Assembly: GCA_015179125.1 (NCBI GenBank)
Contig: WHVA01000302.1
Location: 62,001-126,000 of the forward strand
Reading direction: 5' to 3'
From: Gautieria morchelliformis
Taxonomy: Eukaryota; Basidiomycota; Agaricomycetes; Gomphales; Gomphaceae
DNA length: 64,000 bases
In this document: in pieces, positions 10,245 through 21,688 of the stretch
Layout: every line of letters begins with the position of its first letter
Position numbering within the stretch: the stretch's first letter is position 1
Made by a program: the position numbers and the translations under genes
The notes under the pieces: model-generated
The model's database searches: none
The model's input: only the letters and a program-made list of their open reading frames with translations
What the model was told of the DNA's origin: nothing

Positions 10245-11290
10245 ATGGTAAAGCTGGGACATGACTGCTATAAAAACTGATTGCAGGCCAAGCCACACAT
10301 ACCAACCATTGATCAACAAGATACAAGCTGTTTCAGAACACATGAAGTCTACAGTTGAAAATACCATTTCGTCGCCACCAACTCCTACCATGCTTCAAAA
10401 AAGAAGGCAGTTGAAGACAAGATGCTCAAGCCTGCCATGTTCTGACCCATCACCCCTTGAAGCAACAAGAAGAAGCAAAAGGTTGACAGCACCATCAAAG
10501 GGGACTCTACCATCAATGAGCCTTTGATCCGGCTGGCTCCATTGACATACAAATGCAATGTTGTGAGTCCTTGCTGTACCATTTAATATGTGATTTCAGG
10601 CAAAATGATTTTGGGTGAATCCGAAGAGGAGAAGGTGTTGTAAAAACAAGTGCTGTTCTTAGACAACTTTTGTTTGGCCCAAGTAGGTGATGGTAACTTG
10701 TTGCAAATGAATGGTGGTGGAAAACATAGATACAAGACTTATATACAGTACCCCTATACCAAATCCATGTGAAAGACTGCCTCGCTATGCAATGGAGCTC
10801 ACCACCAATCACATTTCAACAGAAGGGTTAAGATGTAGCTGGTTGAGCATGAAGGTGGCAACACAGTGAAGGGGAGGTATAGCAGAGGAAATCAAGATGG
10901 CCCATGAGATGTGTTATGCCCATTTGCTGAAGAAAACTTCAGTACTGCCTAAAGGAAAATGATATCAAATGGAGAGTCATGTAGCCATAGCTTTCGACAC
11001 CTAGATTCACACCTCTTTCAAAGCAGGTGCAGGAGAGCTGTAAGATGAGAAGGAGTTGTGATATTGATGTGGCTGTGATGTGCCTGAGTTGAAAGAGAGT
11101 GCAGCCATGGCAGGATATGTCTGTTACTGCTGAGCTGGTGGTAGTGGTGTTGATTGAAATGTAGGTGGAGCCAGAGCTGAAGTACTGCCAGGTTATGGGA
11201 ACGATACAGGCTTTCTTGGAAGGTCCTGGACCATGATGATAGCAGAATCAGAAGTGGCAAAAAAAATGTAGTGAGCTGGGGCACACTGTA
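10245..11290 (+). pseudogene. degenerate unidentified coding region
   Basis: In one plus frame 10395-10550 reads a Lys-rich segment (AVEDKMLKPAM, then NKKKQKVDSTIKGD, then NEPLIRLAPLTYKCN). It continues after a possible intron (GTGAGT near 10562, TTTCAG near 10600) as ILGESEEEKVL and LFLDNFCLAQVGDGN. Several stops break it. Composition is protein-like but the family is not recognised. It lies between gypsy LTR A1 and the CACTA gene and could belong to either neighbour's element. Confidence 0.35.
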
Positions 11291-11299
11291 GGAAGAGCG

Positions 11300-11425
11300 G
11301 GCACTTAAAATAAGTACTTTATGCACTAGTACTTAATTTAAGTAGCTTTTTTCACCCCAAAATCAGTGTCAAAAAAATTAATTCAGCTACCACTAAAATT
11401 AAGTACATTTAAACACTTAAAATAA
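11300..11425. repeat. possible CACTA subterminal repeats
   Basis: Several related motifs crowd here: CACTTAAAATAAGTAC (11302), CACTAGTACTTAATTTAAGTAG (about 11324), CACTAAAATTAAGTAC (about 11391) and CACTTAAAATAAGC (about 11413). Arrays of short repeats starting CACT are typical of the ends of CACTA elements, and this array is just downstream of the TNP2 gene's 3' end. A matching inverted end near 14.8-15.2 kb was not found, so the element border is not proven. Confidence 0.45.
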
Positions 11426-11740
11426 GCTGCCCAAAGCCAGCCCATATCAACGGGTAGAGGCATCAAATCACCAAACAAACTGACTTCTGCGAGCCCTGAG
11501 ACAGCAAATTCACTTACTAGGTTAGCATAAGCAAATTTTAGTGAGTACAACAAAAGAACCATTCCATCGTGCATGGCGAATTGTTCGTGCATCTGTAGCT
11601 CGAGAGCGCAGGGACTTGGGAGTCTCAGAGAGTAAGGGGAGTATTTACAATAGTGCAATTGATGTGTAGTGACAACATAGCTTACTGGAGTAATATAAAA
11701 TGATGAGAAAGCAAAGAGAAAAAAGAAAAAAAAAACGCAC

Positions 11741-14700
11741 CTATTCAAACTCGACTTCCAGTTCCATGGAAAAATCCCCACTGCGGTCAACAATTCCCCA
11801 CTCATTCCCACACTTGACTCGTCTAACTACGCATTCAACCGTGCACAAATCCACGACAACAGGGACGGTGGTCTCCGAATATGTGGTCAGCTCGTGAGTC
11901 GCATCTTTTCCACCTGTTGAACATGGCTGGATGACGGCTAAACGATATCGACGGGGCTCCTCGAGGTCAAGTGTACGTGACTGCGGCATGATGACATCGA
12001 TGATCCAATGTAGCTGTCCATAAAATATTTGCCGAACATGTGCTGGCAAATTTTGGCCACGGCAATTGTTAGCCACCATCAATGTGTACTGTAAAAATAT
12101 GATGAGCCATAAAATTTTCTCCTGATTTAGAAATCATGCAGTACTCACATGGACAAATGATGAATCACGGCTGATACGAGCCTGAGCTTCACTTATGGCA
12201 CAGCTGGCTCAAATCTTGTTGCCACTGTTAGTGATATGAACTTTTCCCCATCTTGTCATAATTGAAGATAGTTCGGTGAGGATGACATTGGCCGGGCAGT
12301 TGAACAGCTGCACGAAGTATAAAGTGATTCTTCGGCGAAGGTCCGGATCTGGCTGAAAAGCAAGGTTACGAGGTGAACAAAGGACTGTATTAGGAACTAA
12401 GAGGCCCCAATGTGTTAGCGGCATGCAAAGGGGGTGTCATATCAAAGTATGCACATTCTGGGTAGGCATGCTCCATCGTGCTCACAGCGCCTTCTATGGC
12501 CTCCGGCGTCAGCATCTCATCAACTTGCATATATAGGACCTTGAGCTGGGAGAGCTGCGCTGCACGTGTGATGTACACCAACAGTGTGGCATAAGGGTGA
12601 AGCATGAGGTCACGCGCGATCCCAGTTTGCCGCAATATCGTTCCATTGGGAATGCCCAAGTCGTCCAGGCAGGGCCACAAAGATGTATGTACCACCTGCC
12701 AGCCGTGGTTGCTTCAGAACATGAACTGAGTACAAAAATTCATAAAGAACGCACCTTTCATATTGTTGGACCCACTTTATGATAGCTTTATATAGTTCTT
12801 GTAGTGCTTCCTCGGTTATGGTGAACTGAAGACATGTCTTGATGATGTCAAAAAGATCGCAGAAATGGCGATAGTATTTGTCATTCGGGAAGCAACTGCG
12901 TAAAAGAAATGGTCCTAAATGTTGGACCCATAATGACCAGAATTCTGCTTTCTATTTGGAGTTGGTGATATCGGGCATGGCGCCAACGAAATCAGAGGGC
13001 ATCGTCTTGTAAGCTTCGGCGGTTTCAAGGCCTATTTGTTCCCATATATGTGGTGCTAGGTGGTATCCTGGGTCAGCAGGTTCGATGTTCTTGAAGCGGC
13101 CCGATCCTGTCCAGTGCTCTTTTAGTAATGGACAGATATTCTCAAAAAATCGGTGCATAATGTCATGTGGAAAGGAGTCTGAAAGACTGAGCGACTTGAG
13201 GCTCAAAAGCCGAGACAATTGGTTGATTCCGTAGTGCATTCCAAGCCTGTCACGATGAGTCGGTTCAGCAGACAATATTTCAGTGAGATGTGTGACGTGG
13301 ATGTTGTGTGTGCAGACATGCAAGTTGTTAGGGTCCCACCCATCATCCCTGCACTGTCCTGGTCATCATGGCACCTGTAATGCAGGATAGTAGGTGGAGC
13401 TTGGTTTCTTCCCTGGCCGTTGGATCTCATTGCGTTCGCCTCAGATCAGACAGAAGCGGCATGGGCAATAGGCAGTATGCCCTCTCAAGCATAGTAGCTT
13501 GGACATAGCAGGGAGATAACCTGAAAATAAAATGAGATACACATGTAAATCAAAATTCTCATTGGTTGCAGCATCATATGTGCATATGCCACGAGCAAGT
13601 TGTTGGAGTTCCTTGATCAGAGGCACTAAGAATGAGTCCAGGCACTTGGGGCCATTGGGGCCAGGGATAACCATGACTGGAAGCAGATTGTCGAATGGGG
13701 TGTGAACCTCTGATGTGATGTTGTAATTTGTTAATAATACCGGCCACGCCAAGTTACTCTTCTTTCTTCATAGGGCTGGTCTAATAGCAAACACCTATGA
13801 ATAGTTTGTGAGTATAAACTATCCTGTTTAATTGATAAATACCTGAAACCCATCGGTCAACCCCCCGAGTGCAATATCACGGGGATTGGAGAAGTATTTA
13901 TGGCCGAGTGTTTCACCTTGTACTTCGACATGTTGATCCAGGAGACTGCGGTAATGGGATCATCAAAGACATCACTGTATTCCCCTGGCGTGTGAGTGTA
14001 TTGACTTCTATATTTGAGCCGTTTGATCATTGAGCGGCCTTCATACCACCCCTGCAGGCAAGGGATGATCGGCAGATAAGGGAGCCTTGCAATTGGTTTG
14101 TCATTGGCATGGTAGCGAGGGTTACCACAGATTACAATATGTGTCAGCTTGGAAGGAATCCACATATAGAAGGCAGGAATTATCACACATGTCGTAGAAT
14201 TCAGGCTTGATGCCTGAAAGAAACTCAATTCGCCAGACATTAGATATTCAGTGTTGAGGTTGAGTTTGCGTCGAAAGAACATGCGCATGTTGTTATATGT
14301 AGACCAAGGGAGCCCTGAACCCGACATGCGCAGGGCAAATGTGCAGATGTTATCTAGGTCACCATCAGTTAACAGATCTCCACCTGTGGTTGAAGGAAGG
14401 TTGTTAGGTACATAATTTGTTATATAAATCGAAAATGCAGATGTATGGCATGCAACTGTGCTCTCCACTTTTCTCCATAGCATTCTTGGAGGACACGAAC
14501 AAGGTCTTTGTCGGTGATTTCATCTCCTTCCTCATCCTCAACCTCCTCAACTTCAGCCTCTTCCTCGAGTCCTTCATTCTCATTGATATTTGGGAAAAAT
14601 TCTTCTTCCTCCACTAAGCTTAAGGACTTGGACAGAGCATCAGATAAAAGATTGTCGAGTATTGTATTGTGCATGATGACATCATTGCCACCCCCATCGT

Positions 14701-14830
14701 CAGCAAACTGACAGAAATATTGATCAGGGTCCAGCTTATCGTGCCTGGTGTCGGGCGCACTGTCCGAATCCGATGATGAGAGGGCTCATGCTTTTTTTGA
14801 AGTCATTTCAATGTCCGACACTTGACGAAT
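11741..14830 (-). pseudogene. TNP2-type (CACTA) transposase, decayed
   Basis: Blocks in order: an acidic N-terminal exon (14420-14830) with a Glu/Asp run; a core exon (13857-14483) with CGNPRYHANDKPIARLPYLP then RSQYTHTPGEYSDVFD and DIALGGLTDGFQ; a block at 13441-13752 with WPVLLTNYNI, VIPGPNGPKCLDSFLVPL and GHTAYCPCRFC; weaker C-terminal blocks at 12952-13323 and 12209-12695; and a tail (11741-12082) with RRYRLAVIQPCS and EWGIVDRSGDF. These match the family-wide layout of basidiomycete TNP2-like proteins, which cut and paste CACTA elements. Introns are visible, for example GTATTTATC at about 13848 falling after GFQ. An in-frame TGA at 14786-14788 and other breaks suggest it is inactive. Confidence 0.85.
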
Positions 14831-14839
14831 TAGAACTCC

Positions 14840-15163
14840 TTCCTTCCTCCCACCACCACAGACCACCCTTGTTGCCTTCGATCGATACTTACCCTCGATC
14901 ACCTCCAACCTGTCATACATTAGATAATGGAGCAAGCAACTAAGAAAATGCAGAGTAAGTCTCCATTTTGATGTCCTTGTGATTTCCGTTCAAACCCCCT
15001 TTTACATGTATGCTAGAGCTATTCAAATCTATGATTGCGCAGGGTCTCTATCCCAGTAGTTTATTGAAGTCTGTCCCTCAATGTAAGTTGCGCTTTCATT
15101 GCTCTTTGCCATGCATACTTATACTCAACTGGGACTAAGCGCTTTCTTCTGGCACAATGAGTA
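14840..15163. other. intergenic, nothing recognised
   Basis: It lies upstream of the TNP2 start and before LTR C2. It may contain the lost 5' end of the CACTA element. I found no terminal repeat or gene. Confidence 0.4.
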
Positions 15164-15880
15164 TGTACCAGGTCTTGTTAGTATTGAGAATAAAACTGAA
15201 AGTAATGTGATTCAATCTCTGAATGTGAGACGAATCGAGTGGAAATCAGAAATAGCAAGAATATCTGCACATACAATTAAGTATATGTGTCTTATGATAA
15301 ATGCTATCAAGAACTAGCTAATGCGATGTAGAGCAAATAGAGTCGGATTTCACTGCTATAATATGGTACACGAAGCTAGCTATTTATCTGAAGATGATAG
15401 TACTTGGCGGTCATAATATTCATGGAAGGAGAACAATGGTTAGGTGAAATGGGGAAGACGGTGCATAAGTGTTGATAGGAGCATCGACGAGTGTTGTACA
15501 GAAATGGTTGGAGTGTAAAGCATAAAGCGGACAAAGGAAACAGGTTTTAGAAGTGGATAGGGGACGTGGTCTAGCTACAGACAGGGTCAGCTCATCGCGT
15601 CGTGTCCCTTGATTGGGTCACGTGACTTGGGGATGTGTGCCACTTGGGCCGGGTTCGGCATGCTTGGGTAGGGTCTATAGGGGTGTTCTGGACTGTCATG
15701 GCATATGGTGTGTACTTCTGTGATATAGGGGTGATTGGAGGTGTGGATTGGGTTGGGTCGAGTTGATATGTCTGGGTTCGGCGATCTTGGGGATAGGTTG
15801 TAGTGATGCATGTGCATTCGGTTGTATATGGACAAGTTAATTTGGGGTTGGAATCGTGTTGATATAATTACCGTGTCGAT
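15164..15880 (-). repeat. LTR C2, diverged inverted copy of family C
   Basis: Its reverse complement follows C1 in order. Shared landmarks include TCACGTGACCCAATCAAGGGAC (15600-15625), CATAAGACACATATACTTA and CACTCGATT...GATTGAATCA near the C1 3' end. The left end is probably TGTACCAGG at 15164. The right end is uncertain (15870-15906) and I found no target duplication. Confidence 0.6.
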
Positions 15881-15909
15881 ATGATATTTCTTTGGTATTT
15901 CCAACACCA

Positions 15910-17100
15910 GGAACCTGAGGAGGATGAAAGTTCTTCTGAGGAAGAACTCACTCCACCACCATCTCACTACTCCTCGGACATCTCCTCCACGCACACACCC
16001 AATGAGGCAACCCATGGTAACCCTGAAGCCACGGACTCAGAATCAGAGGAAGAGAATGATAGTAACGGCCTCTTGGGTGGCGAATACGAAAACAAATCCT
16101 CACATGGTCCCATCACCTCCATTTCTGATTCCCAGGACGAGGAAGAAGACATCACACCTGGTCGTGCTAAGACCACAGACAGTGGCAACGTTGATGCTAC
16201 CGATGTCAGCAGCGACGATAACGACACGCCAGCTAGGAAAAAGAAATGACAGGAGATTTATTGTGAATTTACTTGGGCTGAGCCAAGTCACAGTATCGAT
16301 CCGATCCTTCCAATCCCTAAGCCCGATGGTACAGGAGGGCGTTGTCAGGGGACACCCTGTTTTCCATTTCCAGTTCTGACACCACACCCAGTTCCGACTC
16401 CATTTCCGACTCCGCGTCCAGTTCCGATTCCATCTCCGCCTCCGCTTTTGGAAATGATTCCGCTTCTGGGAGAACTTCCACCAGTTCTGTTTGCTTTGCC
16501 AGTTCCACTCCAATTTCCGACTTCCACTCTCGGAACAGTCAGAAATCAAGCGACTCGCGTAATAGGTGGCATCAAGGGTCAATCAAGGGTCAGGGAGGTC
16601 AGGAGGCTGCAGGGTTGATGGCAGGTGCCAAGTGTTGTCCCTGGCTGCGCAGCATAGTATAATACGTGCTCACTGACATTGGGGGTCCTTAGACTTTTCT
16701 CTTTGGATTTCCCCTTGTCAGTTGTGTGGTAGTGTGATCTCCACAACCAGCCAGGGTTGCCCTTACAGGTGTGATTATAGCATTAGGAAGATGATCGGCC
16801 TGGGATCCAATCACCAGGACGACGCCAACACATATAAAGATATATTGGTAATATTTTATCTCACTACTATACTTACCTTTTATAGACTAACACAACCGTC
16901 TTGTACCCAGCGTTCCGTGCATTCTCACTGCAGCAAGAATCTTGATCTCTCCCTCCCAATGCGCAAGCCAATAAAGGCCAAAATGGTTTTGGTCATGTTA
17001 TTGGAGGAGGAAAGGACAGTTTCAATCAGGACAATCTCATTTCTCATTGTTCTTATCACTCACCTTATTTTCCCATCATTCCAAGTCGAGTCGAGGCGCA
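15910..17100 (+). pseudogene. unknown gene with acidic region, split by LTR D2
   Basis: After an intron end (CAACACCAG, 15909) an exon reads an acidic Ser/Glu/Asp-rich stretch (EPEEDESSSEEE onward), ending TPARKKK at an in-frame TGA (16247-16249). The same frame continues as QEIYCEFTWAEPSHSIDP and PIPKPDGTGG, and then LTR D2 intervenes. Across D2, with one target copy removed, the frame goes on as RDYSIRKMIGLGSNHQDDA and NTYKDIL to a GTAATA donor (about 16848). A further exon may start at about 16888 (TNTTVLYPAFRAFSLQ) but soon stops. The family is not recognised. The TGA is explained by CGA to TGA, so the gene died by point mutation and insertion. Confidence 0.55.
16343..16767 (+). repeat. 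solo LTR D2
   Basis: 425 bp, TGTCAGGGGACA to TTGCCCTTACA, the inverse of D1. It is flanked by GGCGT (16338-16342) and GGTGT (16768-16772), a 5-bp duplication with one C/T transition. Removing it rejoins an open coding frame on the plus strand. It lacks the 63-nt intron-like segment found in D1. Confidence 0.88.
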
Positions 17101-17540
17101 GACATGCGTGCCACTGAGTTAAGAGTTCATTTTCATGCCTACTATCCAGTCGAGTCATCATTCCACTGGTCTGACATCATTTATGAAGAGATTAGCCACA
17201 TGGGAGCTGGTGCATCACTATTGACATCATTATGCTCCTATCCCCTAAGTAGCATCATATTTCACATGATTATTTCCCCCTATCCTACACTGCTTAAATA
17301 CTTGGACTCTACAATAGAATAAAACAGCGACTTTACGATCTTTTTCCTCAGCAAGCTTCGAGTTTACAGCTGCACTGGACCATTTTCATTTCCTCCTCAT
17401 TCTCAACCTCAGAATTTCTAATCATAAATCTCAATTCTTATTCCACTATTACCATTATAAAGCTACCACCACTCGACCCCACCACTGCAATATTAGGTCG
17501 AACTCAAAGTATGTAAACAATTTTTCGTATATTGCATACT
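17100..17540. other. degenerate intergenic stretch
   Basis: No gene or repeat is recognised. Short protein-like fragments in different frames at 16960-17110 suggest decayed coding sequence. 17480-17570 looks like upstream or intron sequence of the next gene (an intron start GTATGTAAACAA near 17509). Confidence 0.35.
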
Positions 17541-17655
17541 TCTATTGTGACTGTATCAAGGTATGCAAGGATTTTCCCTTGCTTAGAAACTTCGCTGGCG
17601 GCTGGCCAGTTCATGCGCTTATTCAACAATACCTCAAGAACACTACGGAACAGGC

Positions 17656-18929
17656 TGTCATGACGCGTCTATTTCCCATACTCAGATGCTCAGTTCTCCT
17701 ATTTTCTCACTCCACCTTCGTGTTCATTCCGATCGCCATTGTCATGTTCGACAACCGATTCTCGCTGTTCGCACCAATTACCATAGCCACGCCGTCAAAC
17801 GCAGGATCGACGTCTTTGAACTGACTTGGCAGTCATCACTGGGTCTACCACCTCCTCTGCTCGACCCTCTTCCAATGGTGTTCTGGTAATTGGATTGTCA
17901 TGACCTTTGTATTTCCTGCACCTTGTTATCCCCATTTCCCCTTTCGCTACTCCTCCCCAGTGTTCGCTCGGCTTCGCCCTCCATCTCGACCTTTCCTCCT
18001 CTATGTCACCTCTGTTCACCCTTCCTCATGTTTCGCTGAACAACCATTCGCTGCTCGCATCATTCGCCAGCAGGCACACCATCAAATCATGATCGACATC
18101 CCTATCCGGCATGATGGCTCATCAGTAACTCCATCAGCTTCTCAATCCAACCCCCTTTTGGTGTTCATATGAGCAGGGTGCGTTCGCGGGCCATCCTACA
18201 CGTGGGTCGTGTGGGATCAACCCAGTAGATGAAGAACCCGTGCAGGGCAGTGTATATGCAGGCCCCAAGACATGATTTCGTACACAGGTGTCTTCGCCAC
18301 CTTCGCCCTCCATCGTTTCATGTTCTCCCTCTTCTCTCATTCTATTGTATGTTTATTTCATTTATGTTGTATCATGACTGCGCACCCCTATCCAACCCTG
18401 ACTCGTGACAGCCTCTTTCCTATTCGCTGATACCTTACGAGCATTCGATATAAGTAGTTTACATTTGCATGTATATTCCCCAGTTCAATTATCATACGTC
18501 GTTCATCTTGTGCAGCTTTGACCTCGCTGTGGTCATCATCTTAAGCCTTCTCTTAGAGATTTCCATCTTCGACTAGCAGAGGACTTAGGCGCCACTGGTG
18601 AGTTCTCATACTTCATCTTCCTTACCTTAGCCTTCGAACCATTTTCTGTGCTGTTGGCGAAGGGCTCCAAAGGAGCACATTCGCCAGCGAAGGGATTGTC
18701 GAGACTTAGACAGCCCTTCCGTGAGACCTTGCACGTTACATCGTCAAGAGCCACGGGCTATTTCTCTACGACTGTAGATAGGGTGAGACCCATTCGGGCA
18801 ACCCTCTTACCTTGTGAACATTCATTGGTTCACCTATTCGCCGAATGGCATACTCATTCACACAAGTTATTCGGGCATTCGCTGTGTTCACTAATACACG
18901 ATATTAACGCCTAAAAACCAATCTTGACA
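17656..18929 (+). repeat. solo LTR B4
   Basis: 1274 bp, TGTCATGACGCG to CAATCTTGACA, with perfect 5-bp duplication CAGGC (17651-17655, 18930-18934). It disrupts a coding exon of the Lys/Ala-rich gene. Confidence 0.95.
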
Positions 18930-19117
18930 CAGGCTCAAAAATCGGCCTTGCGCCAGGCTGCACAAGCGGCCACCATGCCTGCCGCCAGCAGTAACAGCCT
19001 CACACATGCTCCTATCCCAGCTGCCCCTCATATTTCCACCGCTAAATCTCCACCGCTAAATCCAAGTCCAAGAAGAAATCTGCAGCAGCTTCTGTCCAGT
19101 CAGCTGCCAAGCTTGTT

Positions 19118-19379
19118 GAGTATTTTTTCTTTTATTTTCGTTGTTACCTTACTGATTCACTAGGTCAAGTCCTCAAAGGCTAACCGAACCCTGGACAATC
19201 GCCAGGCGGCCCCCCCAGTTGTCAGCGATGTCCCCATCACCAAGGTCCATAATTTTTTCTTTTATTTTCGTTATTACCTTAATCATTCACTAGGTCAAGT
19301 GCTCAAAGGCTAACCAAGCCCCGGACAATTGCCAGGCAGCCCCCCAGTCGTCAGCAATGTCCCCATCACCAAGGTCCGT
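19118..19379 (+). repeat. 130-bp tandem duplication of an intron plus exon
   Basis: Two copies with a period of 130 bp. Each contains an intron (T-rich, TTTTTTCTTTTATTTTCG, ending TTCACTAG) and the following short exon (GTCAAGT...ACCAAG). The two copies differ at several bases, including CGAACC/CAAGCC and TCGCC/TTGCC. Each copy keeps its splice sites, so the duplication added one exon to the transcript. Confidence 0.85.
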
Positions 19380-20103
19380 GTTTTATTTTTATTTTTATTA
19401 TATATATGACTCCTAACTTATGATTGTAGGGGACATCCTCTAGCAAAAGCAAAGTACAGCCCCGTCCCAACTTCACTGCTGTCGAGAATCATGAGCGAGA
19501 CGTCACGCATGATCTGGAGATGCTGGATCTCGGTACCACCAGCCAAAGTTCCAAGAGCAAGAAGAAGATGTCCATTGCCATGGCTGCCAGCATGGCGTCA
19601 AAGAAGGGGGTCTCCGGCATGAAGAGGAAGAAGCCAGTCAAGGACAACGATGGTCCTAGACCGGTGAGTCTAGCTTGCTCGAGTTTTATATTATTATTTT
19701 TACTGATGCATAGGCTAGTCTAAACGCTACAAGACACTCGAGTCAATCCCAACGGTGCATGTATATTCTGGCCTAATCAATCTACATATCTAACCAAGTC
19801 CTTCCAGCCGGCCAAGGGCAAGGAAAAGGTTATCTCATGGCCATTTGTCGCATGGCCACTCCTGACTCGATTGCAGACCGCTAAGAAAACAAAGGTTGCC
19901 AAGGTATTTTCATCATATGCTCGTATACCCTTGCTCACATGGACTCGGTCAGGGTGCTTCGGATAGAAAATCTTCCTGTACTGCCACTGGAAGCTCCGGG
20001 GTGAGAAAAACAAAACGCCAGGTATGTCTCAAGTATCTCTGCCTTCTCTCTCTCTCTCATATTCCCTCTCTCATATTCCCTTCGCAGCCGGTCCCGTCTG
20101 CTA

Positions 20104-20504
20104 CACTGCAGGCATATAAAAGTTTTCTTGTTTGAAAAACTGTTGAAAAAACTGTAAAGATTTTCCAAGTATTTTCAGTGTTTTTTATGTTAAAAAAACT
20201 ATAATAAAATTTTGTGTTTATATTAGAATTTGTTGAGCAAGAAAATTGTAAAAAAATTCAAAGTTTTTTTCAGGATTTTTTATGGGTTTCTCTGTGTTTT
20301 CACAAAGAAACTTATAAAAACACATAAAAAACCCTGCAAAAAACTTTTAAACTTTTTTTACAATTTTCTTGCTCAACAAAGTCTAACAAAAACACAAAAT
20401 TTTGTTTAAGTTTTTTTACATTAAAAACACTAAAAAAATTTGGAATATCTTTAGAGTTTTTTGAACAGTTTTTCAGACCAGCAAAATTTTATATGCCTCC
20501 AGTG
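20104..20504. mobile_element. MITE with CACTG ends (CACTA type)
   Basis: 401 bp, almost entirely an inverted repeat: the two arms, about 190 bp each, pair along their length. Terminal sequences are CACTGCAGGCATATAAAA on the left and, as reverse complement, CACTGGAGGCATATAAAA on the right. A 3-bp duplication CTA flanks it (20101-20103, 20505-20507), as for CACTA transposons. It is strongly A/T-rich with no coding capacity. It sits in the apparent last exon of the Lys/Ala-rich gene. Confidence 0.88.
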
Positions 20505-20534
20505 CTAGGGCTTGCCGTGATCACCCCTGATACA

Positions 20535-21000
20535 TAGCCGTCTTATTACAGTTATTGCTGCGTAAAGTATTCTTTTTATTGTCCCATCTGCTGTTATTCA
20601 TGTTTTCACAGTGCTTGATCCTCTCCCACTTGTCATTTTCGTGTTTGCCTGCATCGTATCGCGTACTCATCTGGTGTGCACCGTTTTCCGACCCAGTTAC
20701 TTTTTCATGTATTTCAGAACTACATTTCAGTAATGCACTGATTTATCTAATAACTGCAATTTTAAGTACAAAAAAGGCAGAAAATCAGTGTAAATTGTTT
20801 CTGAAATGGACATTCTCTCTACTAGATTTCGGGGTCGCGCCAATTGACCGGTGTAATTAAATTCAGATACGCGATCACTTAGAGTTGGTACCGTCTGTAC
20901 TGATTTATCGGTACGTAATGTACTTAACATAAGTGCTCGGTCTTCCTGCAGTGGGAAGGTCAAATTCCAGCTGAGATCCAAACAGTACGCTCAATTTGAG
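20535..21000. other. intergenic, nothing recognised
   Basis: AT-rich sequence with a 101-codon plus frame (20555-20860) of unusual hydrophobic composition and no family match that I can see. I do not call it a gene. Confidence 0.4.
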
Positions 21001-21560
21001 CACCTCGGCTCGATTCGAGCTAGCAAGGCTACAAATTGAATTGGAATTAGCGAGAATGTCGTGTAAGAATATATGAACTATATGATAATGCTCAGTGCTT
21101 GCTTCGATGCAAAGTACTAATGATATTTTACCTATACGATAATGCTACAAAGCGTATAGATGACCTAAAGTGAATGCGGGACTAATAATGCTTTTCTTAC
21201 CTCAGTGCTTGCTTCGATGCAAAGTACTGAGGTAGAGTGAAGAAAATACTAGCTACTTATAGTTCCTAAAGAACAATAAGAATTAACTACAATAAGGACA
21301 TTAGGACAAAGGAAAACATAGAACAATGAGACTGCGCATGCTTTGTCACAATGGGGTGACATGGGGTGACGCGGTTTGCCATTATGCTTACGCGTTCACT
21401 CCTACATGTCGTGACGATACGGATCACCAACGCGGGACCACTCATAGTCCTTGCATACCCGTTCCCGAGCCTTGTCTTCCTATCTAAAAGTATATAGTAC
21501 TGGTATAGAACTAGCTGCCTTGCTCTGTATACGGGATGACGCCAGTGCAAAAAGTGCAAA
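21000..21560 (-). repeat. dispersed repeat R, copy 1, split by LTR E
   Basis: 21040-21061 plus 21407-21535 align with 58445-58570. Shared blocks are ATTAGCGAGAAT, GGATCACCAACGCGG, ACCACTCATAGTCCTTGC and CCCGAGCCTTGTC. The repeat's nature is unknown. Solo LTR E is inserted between the two halves. Confidence 0.65.
21062..21406 (+). repeat. solo LTR E
   Basis: 345 bp, TGTAAGAATATATG to CACTCCTACA, with perfect duplication TGTCG (21057-21061, 21407-21411). Inside it the segment CTCAGTGCTTGCTTCGATGC (with AAAGTACT) occurs twice, about 112 bp apart. No second copy was seen in the window. Confidence 0.85.
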
Positions 21561-21688
21561 CATTATGGGTCAGTCGAAGCTTTCCAGCTCAAGCTTCTAC
21601 TAGTACATGAAACGAAAGTAAGCTCGGAACACAACTGCAACACGGAAACATTGTCTAGAGTGATATGTAATGGCAGTCCTCGAGGCTG

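Larger units (their letters stand above)
17560..20530 (+). pseudogene. unknown Lys/Ala-rich multi-exon gene, hit by LTR B4 and a MITE
   Basis: The first visible exon reads VCKDFPLLRNFAGGWPVHAL then IQQYLKNTTEQ. It is cut at 17655 by B4 and resumes at 18935 as AQKSALRQAAQAATMPA in the same frame once one target copy is removed. Later exons: a duplicated pair (VKSSKANRTLDNRQAAPPVV, 19164-19243, and a near copy at 19294-19373), then 19430-19662 with a Lys-rich segment (SSKSKKKMSIAMAASMASKK), then small exons near 19809 and 19876, then 19953-20020 (ASDRKSSCTATGSSG). The last exon (from 20089) contains the MITE and would end near 20530. Lys-rich composition suggests a nuclear or nucleic-acid-binding protein; this is inference. 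Family unknown. Confidence 0.5.
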
